Positions 54,431-63,922 of a stretch of DNA of 64,000 nucleotides are shown here, piece by piece (the stretch's first letter is position 1; the number at the start of each line of letters is the position of its first letter). The position numbers and the translations under genes were made by a program. The stretch comes from an uncultured Campylobacter sp. (GTDB lineage: Bacteria > Campylobacterota > Campylobacteria > Campylobacterales > Campylobacteraceae): positions 32,178 to 96,177 of the forward strand of contig NZ_CALGPY010000009.1 of NCBI RefSeq assembly GCF_937959485.1, in the 5' to 3' direction. The notes beneath the pieces were generated by a model, which worked only from the letters and a program-made list of their open reading frames with translations, was not told the DNA's origin and ran no database searches.

Positions 54431-55945
54431 ATGGCAAAACTCCATCTCGTCTCGCTGGGCTGTAATAAAAATTTAGTCGATAGCGAGATCATGCTCGGAC
54501 GTTTGCAAAACTACGAACTCACGGATGAACCTGCGAGTGCGGACGTGATGATCGTAAATACTTGCGGCTTCATAGCAAGCGCCAAGCAGGAGAGTATCCG
54601 TGCGATTTTGAAGCTTAGCGAGCAGAAAAAAAGCGGCGCGCTGCTGGTCGTCACGGGCTGTCTGATGCAGCGCTACAAAGACGAGCTCATGCGCGAGCTG
54701 CCCGAGGTCGATATTTTTAGCGGCGTCGGCGACTACGATAAGATCGACGAAATGATCTTAAAAAAGCAAAATTTATTCAGCCCGCAAACCTATCTGCAAA
54801 GCCCCGCGCTTACCTCTTCGCGCGTGATAACGGGCTCAAACTACCACGCTTACGTTAAAATTTCAGAGGGCTGTAATCAAAAATGCTCTTTCTGCGCCAT
54901 TCCGAGCTTCAAAGGTCGCCTAAAAAGCCGCAGTATAGACGACATCGAAGCAGAGGTGCGCGGCTTGGTAGCGCGTGGGTTTTACGATTTTAGCTTTATC
55001 GCACAGGATTCCAGCAGCTACGGCCGCGATCTAAGACGCGGCAAAAAGGACGGATCGAATTTTAAAGGCTCTCGCGATAAGTTAAATTCCGCATTCTTTC
55101 GCGACGGGCAGAATTCCGATAGCTCAAGTGGCGGCGCGGGAGATAAAATTTCCACTCAAAGTAGTAGGCTCTCCTGCAGTAAGGGCTCTGGCGGCGAGAG
55201 TGCAGACGACGAAAGAGTCCACGAGCAGGATATAGATCTAGTCGCACTGATAAAACGCATCGAAAAAATTAGAGGCGTCAAGGTCGCGCGCGTGCTGTAT
55301 CTCTACCCCACCAGCACCGACGAGCGACTCATCCGCACGATCGTGGACTCACCCGTTTTCGCAAACTACTTCGACATGCCGATCCAACACATAAACGACA
55401 AAATGCTAAGCCTGATGAAGCGCGGCGCGAGCGCGGCGCGGATCAAAGAGCTTTTAAGCTTAATGCGTGCAGCGCCTAATTCATTTCTGCGCACGGGCGT
55501 CATCGTCGGACACCCGGGCGAAGGTGAAGCCGAATTTGACGAGCTTTGCAACTTTTTGCAGGAGTTTAAATTTGATAGAATTTCAGCTTTTGCTTACAGC
55601 AAGGAGGAGGATACGGCGAGCTTTGCGATGCCGCAGATCCCTGCGCGGACAATTAGCCGCCGCCTAAATAAAATCGAAAAAATCACGCGCGAGGCGATAG
55701 ATAATAGCATGCGCGCGCTCGTAGGCAAAAAGATGCCCCTAATAATCGAAGGCGCCAGCAGCGAGGGCGAGTTTTTTTACGGCGCCAAGCCTCTTGCATG
55801 GGACAAGGACATCGACGGCGAGATTTTAATCAACGAAAGCTACGTGCAAAATCTAAAAGCAGGCGGTCTATACGAGTGCGAAATCACGGAATTTGCGGGC
55901 GATAGGCTACTCGCGCGAGTACTAAAAAGCTCGCAAGGACAATGA
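54431..55945 (+). CDS. rimO: Ribosomal protein S12 methylthiotransferase RimO with internal insertion
   Basis: Radical SAM enzyme that methylthiolates Asp88 of ribosomal protein S12. N-terminal UPF0004 domain with SLGCNKNLVDSE, VNTCGF and TGCLMQRY cysteines; radical SAM motif EGCNQKCSFCAIP near residue 150; C-terminal TRAM domain. At 504 residues it is about 65 longer than usual. The excess lies at ~200-270, between SSYGRDL and LVALIKRIEKIRG, and is rich in Ser, Gly, Asp and Asn. The gene starts one base after panC and overlaps tilS by 4 bases. Confidence 0.94.
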   Translation: MAKLHLVSLGCNKNLVDSEIMLGRLQNYELTDEPASADVMIVNTCGFIASAKQESIRAILKLSEQKKSGALLVVTGCLMQRYKDELMRELPEVDIFSGVGDYDKIDEMILKKQNLFSPQTYLQSPALTSSRVITGSNYHAYVKISEGCNQKCSFCAIPSFKGRLKSRSIDDIEAEVRGLVARGFYDFSFIAQDSSSYGRDLRRGKKDGSNFKGSRDKLNSAFFRDGQNSDSSSGGAGDKISTQSSRLSCSKGSGGESADDERVHEQDIDLVALIKRIEKIRGVKVARVLYLYPTSTDERLIRTIVDSPVFANYFDMPIQHINDKMLSLMKRGASAARIKELLSLMRAAPNSFLRTGVIVGHPGEGEAEFDELCNFLQEFKFDRISAFAYSKEEDTASFAMPQIPARTISRRLNKIEKITREAIDNSMRALVGKKMPLIIEGASSEGEFFYGAKPLAWDKDIDGEILINESYVQNLKAGGLYECEITEFAGDRLLARVLKSSQGQ

Positions 55946-56943
55946 AAAACTCGCCTGAAATTCCAAGCAAAATTCTAGCCTTGCTGCGAGCTAGCAAAAA
56001 TCTGCTTGCTTTTTCGCACGGCGTCGACAGTACAGCGCTTTTTTACCTTTTAGACGAGGCAGGCGTGAAATTTGACCTTGCGATCGTGGATTACAACGTC
56101 CGCGCGCAAAGCAAGGACGAGGTCGCCTCTGCGCGAGATCTGGCGGCCAAATTTAACAAACAAATCTATGTAAAAAGCGTGCAGCTAGGCGCGTCAAATT
56201 TCGAGCACGAGGCACGCGCGGCCAGATACGAGTTTTTCGCCGAGATTTGCCGCGAGCAGGGATATGAAAATTTGATCTTGGCGCATCAATTTGACGATAA
56301 ATTCGAGTGGTTTTTGATGCAGCTTGGGCGCGGCGCGGGGCTTAGCGAGCTACTTGGCATGCAAGAGCTCGAAGCCCGCGATGACTACGTGATCGCTCGT
56401 CCGCTTCTAGGCGTACGAAAGTGCGAGCTGGAGCGGTTTTTGCGTGAGCGAAACCTAAAATACTTCACCGACGAGACGAATTTGACGGACCGATTTAAGC
56501 GCGGTCGCGTTCGCGCTAAATTTAGCGAGCCGTTTTTAAATGAGTACTTTGGCGGCGTAAAAAAAAGCTTTGAGTTTTTGGCGGCTGACGCATTAAGCTT
56601 AACTCCCGAAATTTCTAATCCTGCACCTAAAATTTATCTCGTAAAACGCGGTCTTGGCGAGCTTCGTGGTGTGGATCTTGCCTGCAAGCGGCTAGGACTC
56701 GTGCTAAGCTCGGCGCAGCGAAACGAATGCGCGCGCTGCCTAGAAAACGGCGCTGATTGTGTGTTAGGCGGCAAGGTGGCCGTCGGAGCGGGCAAAAACT
56801 TTATTCTCGTAACGCCCTATATCAAAGCGGCGATGGACAAGAAATTTAAAGAAGCGTGCCGCACCCTAAAAATCCCGCCGATAAACCGCGGATTTTTATT
56901 TGTCACGGGCACGGATCTTGCGCTATTTGAGGAGCTTTTATGA
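55942..56943 (+). CDS. tilS: tRNA(Ile)-lysidine synthase
   Basis: Modifies the wobble C of tRNA-Ile(CAU) to lysidine. 333 residues. The PP-loop normally reads SGGxDS; here LAFSHGVDSTALFYLL shows His-Gly in place of Gly-Gly, as in other Campylobacter TilS. Further motifs are VDYNVR and LAHQFDDKFEWFLMQLGRGAG. The short C-terminal domain is lineage-typical. Overlaps rimO and the next gene by 4 bases each. Confidence 0.92.
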   Translation: MKNSPEIPSKILALLRASKNLLAFSHGVDSTALFYLLDEAGVKFDLAIVDYNVRAQSKDEVASARDLAAKFNKQIYVKSVQLGASNFEHEARAARYEFFAEICREQGYENLILAHQFDDKFEWFLMQLGRGAGLSELLGMQELEARDDYVIARPLLGVRKCELERFLRERNLKYFTDETNLTDRFKRGRVRAKFSEPFLNEYFGGVKKSFEFLAADALSLTPEISNPAPKIYLVKRGLGELRGVDLACKRLGLVLSSAQRNECARCLENGADCVLGGKVAVGAGKNFILVTPYIKAAMDKKFKEACRTLKIPPINRGFLFVTGTDLALFEELL

Positions 56944-57596
56944 GCGTTTATTTTACCTCCGATCTACACTTCGGCCACGAGCTGGTGCTGAAAAAATATC
57001 CGAATTTTAGAAAAGGCGCAAACGTAGCCGAGATGGATGAAAATCTCATTGCCGCTTGGAATGCGCTTGTTACACCCGAGGATCTCGTCTATAATCTCGG
57101 CGATGTGTCCTTTCACAAGGATTTTGCGCACACTTGCGAGTTACTTCGCAGACTAAACGGGCGACATTTTTTGGTGCTGGGCAACCACGATGGGCGCATC
57201 GCTGCGATGAAAAACGAGCTGCTAAGCGGACGCAAGGCGGACGGCAATTTTATGTTTGAGCAGATCGTAGGCTACGCCTTTGTGCGCTTATCGCATAAGA
57301 GAGCGGCTCTGTCTCACTACCCGATGATCGAGTGGGCAAACTGCCATTATGGCGCGCTGATGCTCTACGGTCACCTGCACGCAGATATGGCTGAAGTTTC
57401 GGGCAGGGCGCTAAACGTGGGCTTTGATCTGCACGGCAAAATTTTAAGCGAAGACGAGGTGTGGTCGTATCTGAAAGATATCCCGCCCAAGGCCCATCAC
57501 GCAAGCGAGCTAGAGGGCATTAGCGAGAACGACGACGTGGAGCAAAGGCGAGCTTTGATAGAAAATTTTTTAAGCAAAATTAATCGGGATTCGTGA
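56940..57596 (+). CDS. Calcineurin-like metallophosphoesterase
   Basis: 218 residues. Metal-binding motifs are TSDLHFGHE, NLGDVSFH, LGNHDGR, LSHYPM and YGHLHAD. Similar single-domain phosphoesterases occur in phages and bacteria with unknown substrates. Its start overlaps tilS by 4 bases. Confidence 0.87.
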   Translation: MSVYFTSDLHFGHELVLKKYPNFRKGANVAEMDENLIAAWNALVTPEDLVYNLGDVSFHKDFAHTCELLRRLNGRHFLVLGNHDGRIAAMKNELLSGRKADGNFMFEQIVGYAFVRLSHKRAALSHYPMIEWANCHYGALMLYGHLHADMAEVSGRALNVGFDLHGKILSEDEVWSYLKDIPPKAHHASELEGISENDDVEQRRALIENFLSKINRDS

Positions 57597-57832
57597 AAAA
57601 GATAAAATTTACAGCGCAAAGACGGGCCCTTTGCGACAAATAAGTTTAAATTTAAAAGCGAGCCGTTAAATACGGATGATTTTACCTAGCCAAAATTCCA
57701 TTATGCAACGCGAGATAGATTTAACAAAATGCGGCGCAAATAGACAATCAAATCGTATCAAGCAAGCACAATCTTGCAAAGCTAAAGATTAAATTTTAAA
57801 ATTCTGCCTAGGTGCGGAGCAAAAAATTTGAT

Positions 57833-58588
57833 CTAGCGGGCTTCCAGCATCGCGATTTTGTTGATGTAATCGGCGAAATTTAGATTTATCAAATTTGTTT
57901 TGATGAAGATGCGCGTGAAAATCACATAACCAATCTCGTTGCTAAGCGTGCCGTCGGAGTAGATGAAAACGTTGGTGAGAAACTCGCTATTTTCGGATTT
58001 GTAGAAGGTCTCAATCTGAAAATTTAAAAGCTCGTAAAATAGCTCGTCCGCGTCGCTCATCGCCGCCTGCATCTCCTCATCGATACGCATTATGTCGGCA
58101 TAGAGTACGCGCTCTTGGTTGGCGACGACGAAACATGCGCGGTTATTAAATTTCAGTGCGAACATCGCCATGTTTTCAAAATCGCTTTGATTTTTTAGCA
58201 AGAAGTATAAAATTTTAAATAAACTAGCGTGCGAGCTAAATTCTATTCCAAAAGTCTCATCCGCCGCCTGTGCACTTGCGCGAGGAAATTCCACTATGAA
58301 GCTATCATCGACTTTTTGATAAATGCTATTTTCTTTAATCATATAATCCTCGTTAAAATACACTCTTTGATTTTCGTCGTCTATCAGCACGCAAGAGATT
58401 AAATTTTTATCACTCAGATCCGCAAAGCCCGCCAGTGAGGTAGCCAGATCATTTTCTTGCGTAATGGGAAAGCGATCGGATTTCTCATCCAAAATTCTTT
58501 TGCCAAAGCCCAATTTTCTATAAAAAAACTCGCATGCGTCGACACTTTTAGCGACGCCGAGGAATGATTTTGCTTTAAATAGTGCCAT
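57833..58588 (-). CDS. Conserved campylobacterial hypothetical protein (Cj0456c-like position)
   Basis: 251 residues, soluble, with no signal peptide and no motif I recognise. The gene precedes nothing obvious downstream. The order hypothetical, DUF374, miaB, HP0268-like, nusA matches C. jejuni Cj0456c-Cj0460 as I recall. A good AGGAG ribosome binding site and its own -10 at 58613-58608 suggest separate expression. Confidence 0.65.
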   Translation of the reverse strand: MALFKAKSFLGVAKSVDACEFFYRKLGFGKRILDEKSDRFPITQENDLATSLAGFADLSDKNLISCVLIDDENQRVYFNEDYMIKENSIYQKVDDSFIVEFPRASAQAADETFGIEFSSHASLFKILYFLLKNQSDFENMAMFALKFNNRACFVVANQERVLYADIMRIDEEMQAAMSDADELFYELLNFQIETFYKSENSEFLTNVFIYSDGTLSNEIGYVIFTRIFIKTNLINLNFADYINKIAMLEAR

Positions 58589-58607
58589 TTTTTCTCCTAA
58601 AATTGCA

Positions 58608-58613
58608 ATTATA
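58608..58613 (-). promoter_or_regulatory. -10 element for the 57833-58588 gene
   Basis: TATAAT on the minus strand, 20 bases before the ATG. Confidence 0.5.
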
Positions 58614-58634
58614 TCGAAACACTATTATTTCAAA

Positions 58635-59288
58635 CTAAAATTTAGCGTCCTTCTCGGCGCTTGCAAAAAGCAGTTGCCTGATCGCCTCTTTGCCCGCATC
58701 GAGGCTAAGCCCAGTTAAATTTAACTGCGCGCTGAGGCTGTAATTTATACGCGAAAACGGCTTTGGCAACACCATCTCGTCCCAGCTGCGAAATTTCCAA
58801 AAGCTGCTCGCTTCGTAATTTAGCGCGTAAATACCTAAGTTCAGTCGCTGCGCAAGGATCACGGCACCGTCGGCGACGCTGTGAAGCGGCCCGCGCGGGC
58901 CGTCGGGAGTGATGATGACGTCGGTACCGTTTTTTATCTCTTTGATCGCGCCCATAAGCGCGCGTGCGCCGCCTTTGAAGCTACTGCCGCGGATCGCGCC
59001 GATGCCGAAATGCGAGATCACGCGCGTAATGATTTCGCCGTCTTTGTGATCGCTGATGATGACCTTAGCTCGCCTCTTGCTGCCGAAATCCCGCAGCCAC
59101 CAGCGCCTATAAGCAAAGCTCATCATAGCTAGTCTTCCATGCCAAAACACGACGACGCAGGGCTTTTCGGGCAACTTCGCGGGGGTAAATTTAACCCTGC
59201 ACGTTAAAAAAATACACCAAATCAGAATAAAAATGAGATATTCAGAGGCGCGGAAAAACAGCCGCTTTTTAAGCGATAACTTTTCCAT
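58635..59288 (-). CDS. DUF374/lysophospholipid acyltransferase-like protein
   Basis: 217 residues. One N-terminal membrane segment (about 13-30), then VVFWHGRLAMMSFAY with the acyltransferase His, and VIITPDGPRGPLHSV. This is the DUF374 group related to PlsC and LpxL-type acyltransferases, probably acting on a lipid in the inner membrane. I chose ATG at 59288; an ATG ten codons earlier would lengthen the overlap with miaB. Part of the miaB transcript. Confidence 0.83.
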   Translation of the reverse strand: MEKLSLKKRLFFRASEYLIFILIWCIFLTCRVKFTPAKLPEKPCVVVFWHGRLAMMSFAYRRWWLRDFGSKRRAKVIISDHKDGEIITRVISHFGIGAIRGSSFKGGARALMGAIKEIKNGTDVIITPDGPRGPLHSVADGAVILAQRLNLGIYALNYEASSFWKFRSWDEMVLPKPFSRINYSLSAQLNLTGLSLDAGKEAIRQLLFASAEKDAKF

Positions 59289-60564
59289 AAAGCGCCATTC
59301 TGGCGGTCTTTTCGACATGTACTTTGCGCGTTTTGCCTAACAGCTCCTCGCTGCCTTGCGCGCAGATTAGAAAATTTGAAAAGCTTCTACCGCACACAGT
59401 GCCGGCCTCTCGCAGCTCCTCAAAATACACGTCGAAAATTTTATCTTTTTGCGCTCCTGCGATCTCGTCTAAAATTTTAGCGTGAGCGCTTTGCAGCCTG
59501 CTTAATCTTTCGCTTGAAATTTCATCATCCAGCGGCTTTAAGCTTGCCGCTGGCGTGAGCGGTCTAGGGCTAAATTTAAAGGAAAAAACCTGCTCGAATT
59601 TCACCGCCTCTAGCACCTCCATCGTCTCAGCAAAATCATCCTCGCTCTCGCTCGGATAGCCCACGATGATGTCGGTGCTAATCGCCACGCCGGGGCAGCT
59701 TTGGCGTAGCTTAAGCGCGCGGTCTAGATACCACTGCTTGGTATATCCGCGCTTCATATCGCGCAAAACCTTGCTAGAGCCGCTTTGTAACGGCATGTGC
59801 ATCGATTTACAAATTTTAGGATTATTGCAAAAAATGTCCAAAAATTTATCGTCCATATGCAGCGGATGCGGGCTGGTAAAGCGGATGCGCTCGATGCCCT
59901 CTATCTCGCTAAGCCGCATGAGCAGGTCGCTGAAGTCAATTTTTTCGTGGGCATTAGAAAAGCGCTTGCCGTAGTTATTGACATTTTGGCCGAGCAGAAA
60001 TATCTCTTTGGCGCCGCGAGCTGCGGATCTTTCGGCTTCGCGCAAAATGATTTGAGCGGGGATCGAAATTTCATCGCCTCTAGTCTGCGGCACGATGCAG
60101 TAGGAGCACTTTTTGTCGCAGCCGATCATTATGTTTATGAAGGATTTATATGGCGAGCTCGCAAAATCGCCGAATGCAAACTCGCTCTCGTCGTAGTTTA
60201 TGTCCGTGCTAATAAATTTAGGCGTACGAACGGCTTGCGAAATTTTAGATACGTTTCTGGCACCGAGTACGAAATCCACAAATGGCGCGCGCTTAAAAAT
60301 TTCTCCGCCCAGATGGCTTGCGGTACAGCCGCAAACGCCGATTTTGGAGCCCTTTTTTCTAGCTTTATCAAATGCTCCGATCTCGCTGAAGAGCTTATGC
60401 ACGGGCTTTTCGCGTACGGAGCAGGTGTTTATTAAGATCAAATCCGCGATATTTACGTCGTCGGTAATCTCGTAATCTTGCTCTTTTAGCTGCGCGATAA
60501 TATGCTCGCTATCGCGCACGTTCATCGCGCAACCTAGGGTCTGGATGAAGAGGAGTTTACTCAA
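59269..60564 (-). CDS. miaB: tRNA-2-methylthio-N6-dimethylallyladenosine synthase
   Basis: Radical SAM enzyme that methylthiolates i6A37 in tRNA. 431 residues. LGCAMNVRDSE, INTCSVREKP and GVCGCTASH carry the first cluster's cysteines; IGCDKKCSYCIVPQTRG is the radical SAM motif near residue 147; the C-terminal TRAM domain begins near 370. It overlaps the HP0268-like gene by 4 bases and the DUF374 gene by 20. Confidence 0.95.
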   Translation of the reverse strand: MSKLLFIQTLGCAMNVRDSEHIIAQLKEQDYEITDDVNIADLILINTCSVREKPVHKLFSEIGAFDKARKKGSKIGVCGCTASHLGGEIFKRAPFVDFVLGARNVSKISQAVRTPKFISTDINYDESEFAFGDFASSPYKSFINIMIGCDKKCSYCIVPQTRGDEISIPAQIILREAERSAARGAKEIFLLGQNVNNYGKRFSNAHEKIDFSDLLMRLSEIEGIERIRFTSPHPLHMDDKFLDIFCNNPKICKSMHMPLQSGSSKVLRDMKRGYTKQWYLDRALKLRQSCPGVAISTDIIVGYPSESEDDFAETMEVLEAVKFEQVFSFKFSPRPLTPAASLKPLDDEISSERLSRLQSAHAKILDEIAGAQKDKIFDVYFEELREAGTVCGRSFSNFLICAQGSEELLGKTRKVHVEKTARMALYGKVIA

Positions 60565-60803
60565 AGGATATGCACCTCGTACATATACTCGTTTTCGTTC
60601 AGCCCGTATCGCACTATGCGCTGATACACGCTAAAACCCTTAGTATCGAAAAAATCCACCAAAGCGGCTAAATCTTTTTGAGAATTTTCTCTATCCAGAT
60701 AAAATATTTTTTGTCCGCTCTTTTCTACTTGGGCTTGCAAATCCTCGATCTTAACGCTTTTTGGCTTAGAGGCAAGCTCCGTTCTGGCAAGTTTTAGCTG
60801 CAT
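60561..60803 (-). CDS. HP0268-like small protein
   Basis: 80 residues. Start MQLKLARTELASKPKSVKIEDL and end YMYEVHIL resemble H. pylori HP0268, an 80-residue protein reported to nick DNA and cut RNA, whose gene also adjoins miaB. Both similarity and gene order are from memory. The strong coupling with miaB (4-base overlap) suggests a shared RNA-related setting. Confidence 0.75.
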   Translation of the reverse strand: MQLKLARTELASKPKSVKIEDLQAQVEKSGQKIFYLDRENSQKDLAALVDFFDTKGFSVYQRIVRYGLNENEYMYEVHIL

Positions 60804-60893
60804 GATCTATCCTTTCATTTATCTTTTTAAACCCGCGAGTTTAGCGAAATTTAGATAATAATTCGTTTAAATAAAAATAAAGTCAAAATTCCA

Positions 60894-60899
60894 TATAAT
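60894..60899 (+). promoter_or_regulatory. -10 element for nusA
   Basis: TATAAT 63 bases before the nusA ATG in AT-rich DNA. Confidence 0.45.
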
Positions 60900-60961
60900 A
60901 CCGCACTTCAAAATTTAAAATCCAAATTTAGTAGCACGAAATCAAATCTTAAGGAAAATTT

Positions 60962-62089
60962 ATGGAAAAAATCACCGACATCATCGAGTCGATTGCAAAT
61001 GAAAAGGGGCTTGAGCCCGCAGACGTCAAAGAGCGCGTCAAAACAGCGTTTATCCAGACCGCAAAAAGACTTTTCGGCGAGGAGTATCTCTACGACAGCG
61101 AAGTCGATCCGCAGACCAAGCGCGTCAAGCTTTACCAAAAGGTCCACGTCGTCGCGGATGATGATGAGCGGCTCGGCGATCACAACTTCATCGCGCTTAA
61201 CGAGGCCAAAAAAATAGGCGAAAACGCGGAGATCGGAGATGAACTAAGCTACGAAATAAATATCGAAAACCTCGGCCGCACGGCTTCCGGCGTGCTAGCT
61301 AGAGAGCTAAATTTTCACATCCAAAGGCTGCTTGAAGAGAAAATTTTTGAAAACTATAAAAGCAAGGTAGGTACCCTTACCCACGGCACAGTCACCAAGA
61401 TCGATCACGACGGCACGACCTACGTAGAGATCGAGGATACGAAAGCCTTCATGCCGCTTAAGAACCGCATCAAGGGCGAAAATTTCAAAGTAGGCGACGT
61501 GCTACAAGCCGTCATAAAAAACGTAGCCATCGACAAATCCCACGGTATCAGACTGGAGCTTTCGCGCACCAGCCCAAAATTTCTAGAAGCCCTGCTCGCA
61601 GCCGAAGTCCCAGAGATCAAAGACGGCAGCGTCATCATCCAAGCCTGCGCGAGGATTCCGGGCAGACGCGCCAAGATCGCGCTTAGCGCCGTCTCGCCAA
61701 ACGTCGATCCGGTAGGCGCCACCGTCGGCAAAGGAGGCGCTCGAATCGATGCGGTGAGTAGATTTTTAAGCAAAAATTTGCAAGACGGAAGCGGCGGCGA
61801 GAGCATCGACGCGTTTGAATACTCCGCAAGCCCCGAAATTTTGATCACTCGTGCGATGGCGCCTGCGATCGTAAACTCGGTCAAAATAGCGCAGGACGGC
61901 AAGGCGATCGTCTATGTAAACCCCGATCAAAAAAGCAAAGCGATCGGCAAAAACGGTCTAAATATCCGCCTCGCTTCGATGCTGTGCGGCTGCGAGATCG
62001 AGCTTATCGAAACCGGCTTGGCGAGCGAGAAAAAGGTCTCCACGGAGGAAGGTCTTAAAAATCTCGAAGCGCTTTTCGGCGAGCTGTAA
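60962..62089 (+). CDS. nusA: Transcription termination/antitermination factor NusA
   Basis: Binds RNA polymerase and nascent RNA. 375 residues: N-terminal domain (1-125), S1 domain (about 130-200), KH domains with PGRRAKIALSA, VGATVGKGGARIDAV and AIGKNGLNIRLASML. It lacks the C-terminal acidic repeats of enterobacteria, normal for Campylobacterota. ATG is preceded by TAAGGAAA. In this window it stands alone, not in the infB operon as in E. coli. Confidence 0.96.
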   Translation: MEKITDIIESIANEKGLEPADVKERVKTAFIQTAKRLFGEEYLYDSEVDPQTKRVKLYQKVHVVADDDERLGDHNFIALNEAKKIGENAEIGDELSYEINIENLGRTASGVLARELNFHIQRLLEEKIFENYKSKVGTLTHGTVTKIDHDGTTYVEIEDTKAFMPLKNRIKGENFKVGDVLQAVIKNVAIDKSHGIRLELSRTSPKFLEALLAAEVPEIKDGSVIIQACARIPGRRAKIALSAVSPNVDPVGATVGKGGARIDAVSRFLSKNLQDGSGGESIDAFEYSASPEILITRAMAPAIVNSVKIAQDGKAIVYVNPDQKSKAIGKNGLNIRLASMLCGCEIELIETGLASEKKVSTEEGLKNLEALFGEL

Positions 62090-62481
62090 AGCTCACGCGC
62101 TTTGCTTTTTGAAATTTTGTAAATTACACCTTTTATAAAATTCTATTCTTTTAGGATTTTACGAATTGTAAATTTCGTGTTTTGAAAATTCTGCAGCAAG
62201 GCGGAATTTTGTTTTGCACGTAGAATGCGCAGAATCTGAAGCGAGCGGTAATTTTGCGAATTCGGTAGCTAGCGAAATTTATAAAATTTAATGCCCTGCG
62301 GAATTCTAATACGAAATTTTGCGGAGTACGGAATTTCAAAATTTAAAGTCAAAGCGAAATTTTGACCGAAATTTTACGGCACGGAATTTTAAGATCAAAT
62401 TTTATTCATGCGCGGATTTAAATTGACGCGATATTTTAAATTTACACGGCGCGCAAAATTCCAACCCAAGCTAGGTCATGC
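62090..62481. other. Gap with very dense RAATTY words
   Basis: About 390 bases, no gene. I count by hand about 18 RAATTY hexamers, one per 22 bases, set in GC-richer DNA. The short open frames here are by-products. Confidence 0.6.
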
Positions 62482-63093
62482 CTACCACTCGTATAAAATT
62501 TCAACGCCGCCGTAATGCCAAAACGCCTTCGGCGCGAGGTATTCGCCGCCTAGGACAGCTAGGTTGAGTTCGAAATACTGCGGCGAAAATTCCGTTATTT
62601 TTGAAATTTCCTGCTCAAGCAGCGTCGTGCAGTAGAGGTTCGCTTCGCCGCGAGGTCTTAGCGTAAAACTCTCGCCGACGCGCCTAAGTAAAGAAGCGGC
62701 GATGCGCGCCTTTTGCTCCTCGCTTAAAAATTTCATCCGCACCGCGCCAAAGTCTCGCGCATGCGCCAAGAACTCGCGCATCGAAACAGCCGCGACGCCG
62801 TCTCGCTCGCCCTCGCCCGTTACCGCGTGCACCACCAAAAGCGGGCGCTCGCGCACGATCATGCCTACGTGCGAGTATTTAAAATCCGTCGCGGTCGCGA
62901 TTATGCGGCTGTCGGTGACGTCGCCTAGGCGAAAGACGAGATCGCCCGTGCGTAGGTTTGATAAAATTTCATCCGGTACCCGTAGCGGCTCTTTTACAGC
63001 AGATGCGCGCGTGAGCATCCAAAGCTCGCCAAGCCCGCCTGTGGCAAATATCAAGCAGATGAGAAACTTTTTGGCTAAAGCGCAACCTTCCAT
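62482..63093 (-). CDS. YiiX/YebB-like NlpC/P60-superfamily protein
   Basis: 203 residues. N-terminal hydrophobic segment (about 8-28), then LRTGDLVFRLGD, FKYSHVGMIV and NLYCTTLLEQEI, which give the His and Cys of the permuted papain-like YiiX fold. Its substrate may be a lipid ester or a peptide. It overlaps the lipoprotein gene by 19 bases. The exact start is uncertain because the upstream part lies within that overlap. Confidence 0.7.
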   Translation of the reverse strand: MEGCALAKKFLICLIFATGGLGELWMLTRASAVKEPLRVPDEILSNLRTGDLVFRLGDVTDSRIIATATDFKYSHVGMIVRERPLLVVHAVTGEGERDGVAAVSMREFLAHARDFGAVRMKFLSEEQKARIAASLLRRVGESFTLRPRGEANLYCTTLLEQEISKITEFSPQYFELNLAVLGGEYLAPKAFWHYGGVEILYEW

Positions 63094-63458
63094 TTGCCGT
63101 CTTTTTTGACGAGTTTAACGCTCTCGGTGCGGTTTGTGCCGTTTTTAAAAGACACAGCGACTTTCACGAGCGCCGATTTCTCGTCGCTATTTTGCAGCTC
63201 GCCCGAGACGCTCTTTAGCCCGTTGCGCTTGGAGGCCTCCTCCTTGCCGGCACCCGCCATTTGCATTAGTTTGCCGTTTATCATCTGCATAGAGCCGTCG
63301 TCCGATCTGTCCTTATCGGGTATGTCTATAGCATCCACCAAAGTCTTAGAATCGCCCTCGTATAGGGCTCTGATGAAGTCCTCGGCTACGCCTTTCGGGT
63401 CGCTGCCGCAGCCCGCTAAAACGAATATCGCGATGAGCGCGAGTAGAAATTTTTTCAT
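63075..63458 (-). CDS. Lipoprotein, DUF4878-like
   Basis: 127 residues. Signal peptide with lipobox LAGC (Cys18). The rest has the NTF2-like pattern of DUF4878: GVAEDFIRALYEGDSKTL, a strand-rich centre and a closing KLVKKDGKWKVAL. Role unknown. Ribosome binding site GAGGAGAG. Operon with the YiiX-like gene. Confidence 0.78.
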   Translation of the reverse strand: MKKFLLALIAIFVLAGCGSDPKGVAEDFIRALYEGDSKTLVDAIDIPDKDRSDDGSMQMINGKLMQMAGAGKEEASKRNGLKSVSGELQNSDEKSALVKVAVSFKNGTNRTESVKLVKKDGKWKVAL

Positions 63459-63922
63459 AAGCTCTCCTCGTAGAAATTTTGAGATTTTATATATAAACGA
63501 TAAATATTTTTTAAATTCAGATCTTTCTGCTCGGGGGGAATTTATATCGCGTTTGGATTTGCGAAAGGCGTATTCGGTCGTGCTTTTGCTGAATTAAAAT
63601 AGAATTTTGCATTCGAAGGGAAGCTCGTCTTGCCTCGATAAAATTTTATCTTGCCAAAGCAAAATTTTATAGCAACTCCTGCGAACCGTGTCTTGCGGCA
63701 CGCCACTCAAACGGCGCCCAAACTCATTCGGTAGCGTGCGAGGCAAGCTTTGCTTGTCGGAACTGAAATTTAGCCGTATTTTGCGGCTAAAATTTTAAAA
63801 TTTAAATGTCGCCTCCGCCGGATCGATCGCTTGCGATTTTGTTTTTTGGCACTGTGCGCGAAATTATAAGAAAATTTTATCTGAATAGAGCTATAATCTA
63901 GTAATTTTTCTAAAGGAAGATC
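63459..63922. other. Gap before the EamA gene
   Basis: About 460 bases without a convincing gene. A TATAAT at 63892-63897 fits a promoter for the next gene. An open frame crossing from the lipoprotein antisense strand is rejected. Confidence 0.5.
63892..63897 (+). promoter_or_regulatory. -10 element for the EamA-family gene
   Basis: TATAAT 26 bases before the ATG at 63923, followed by an AAAGGAAG ribosome binding site. Confidence 0.5.
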
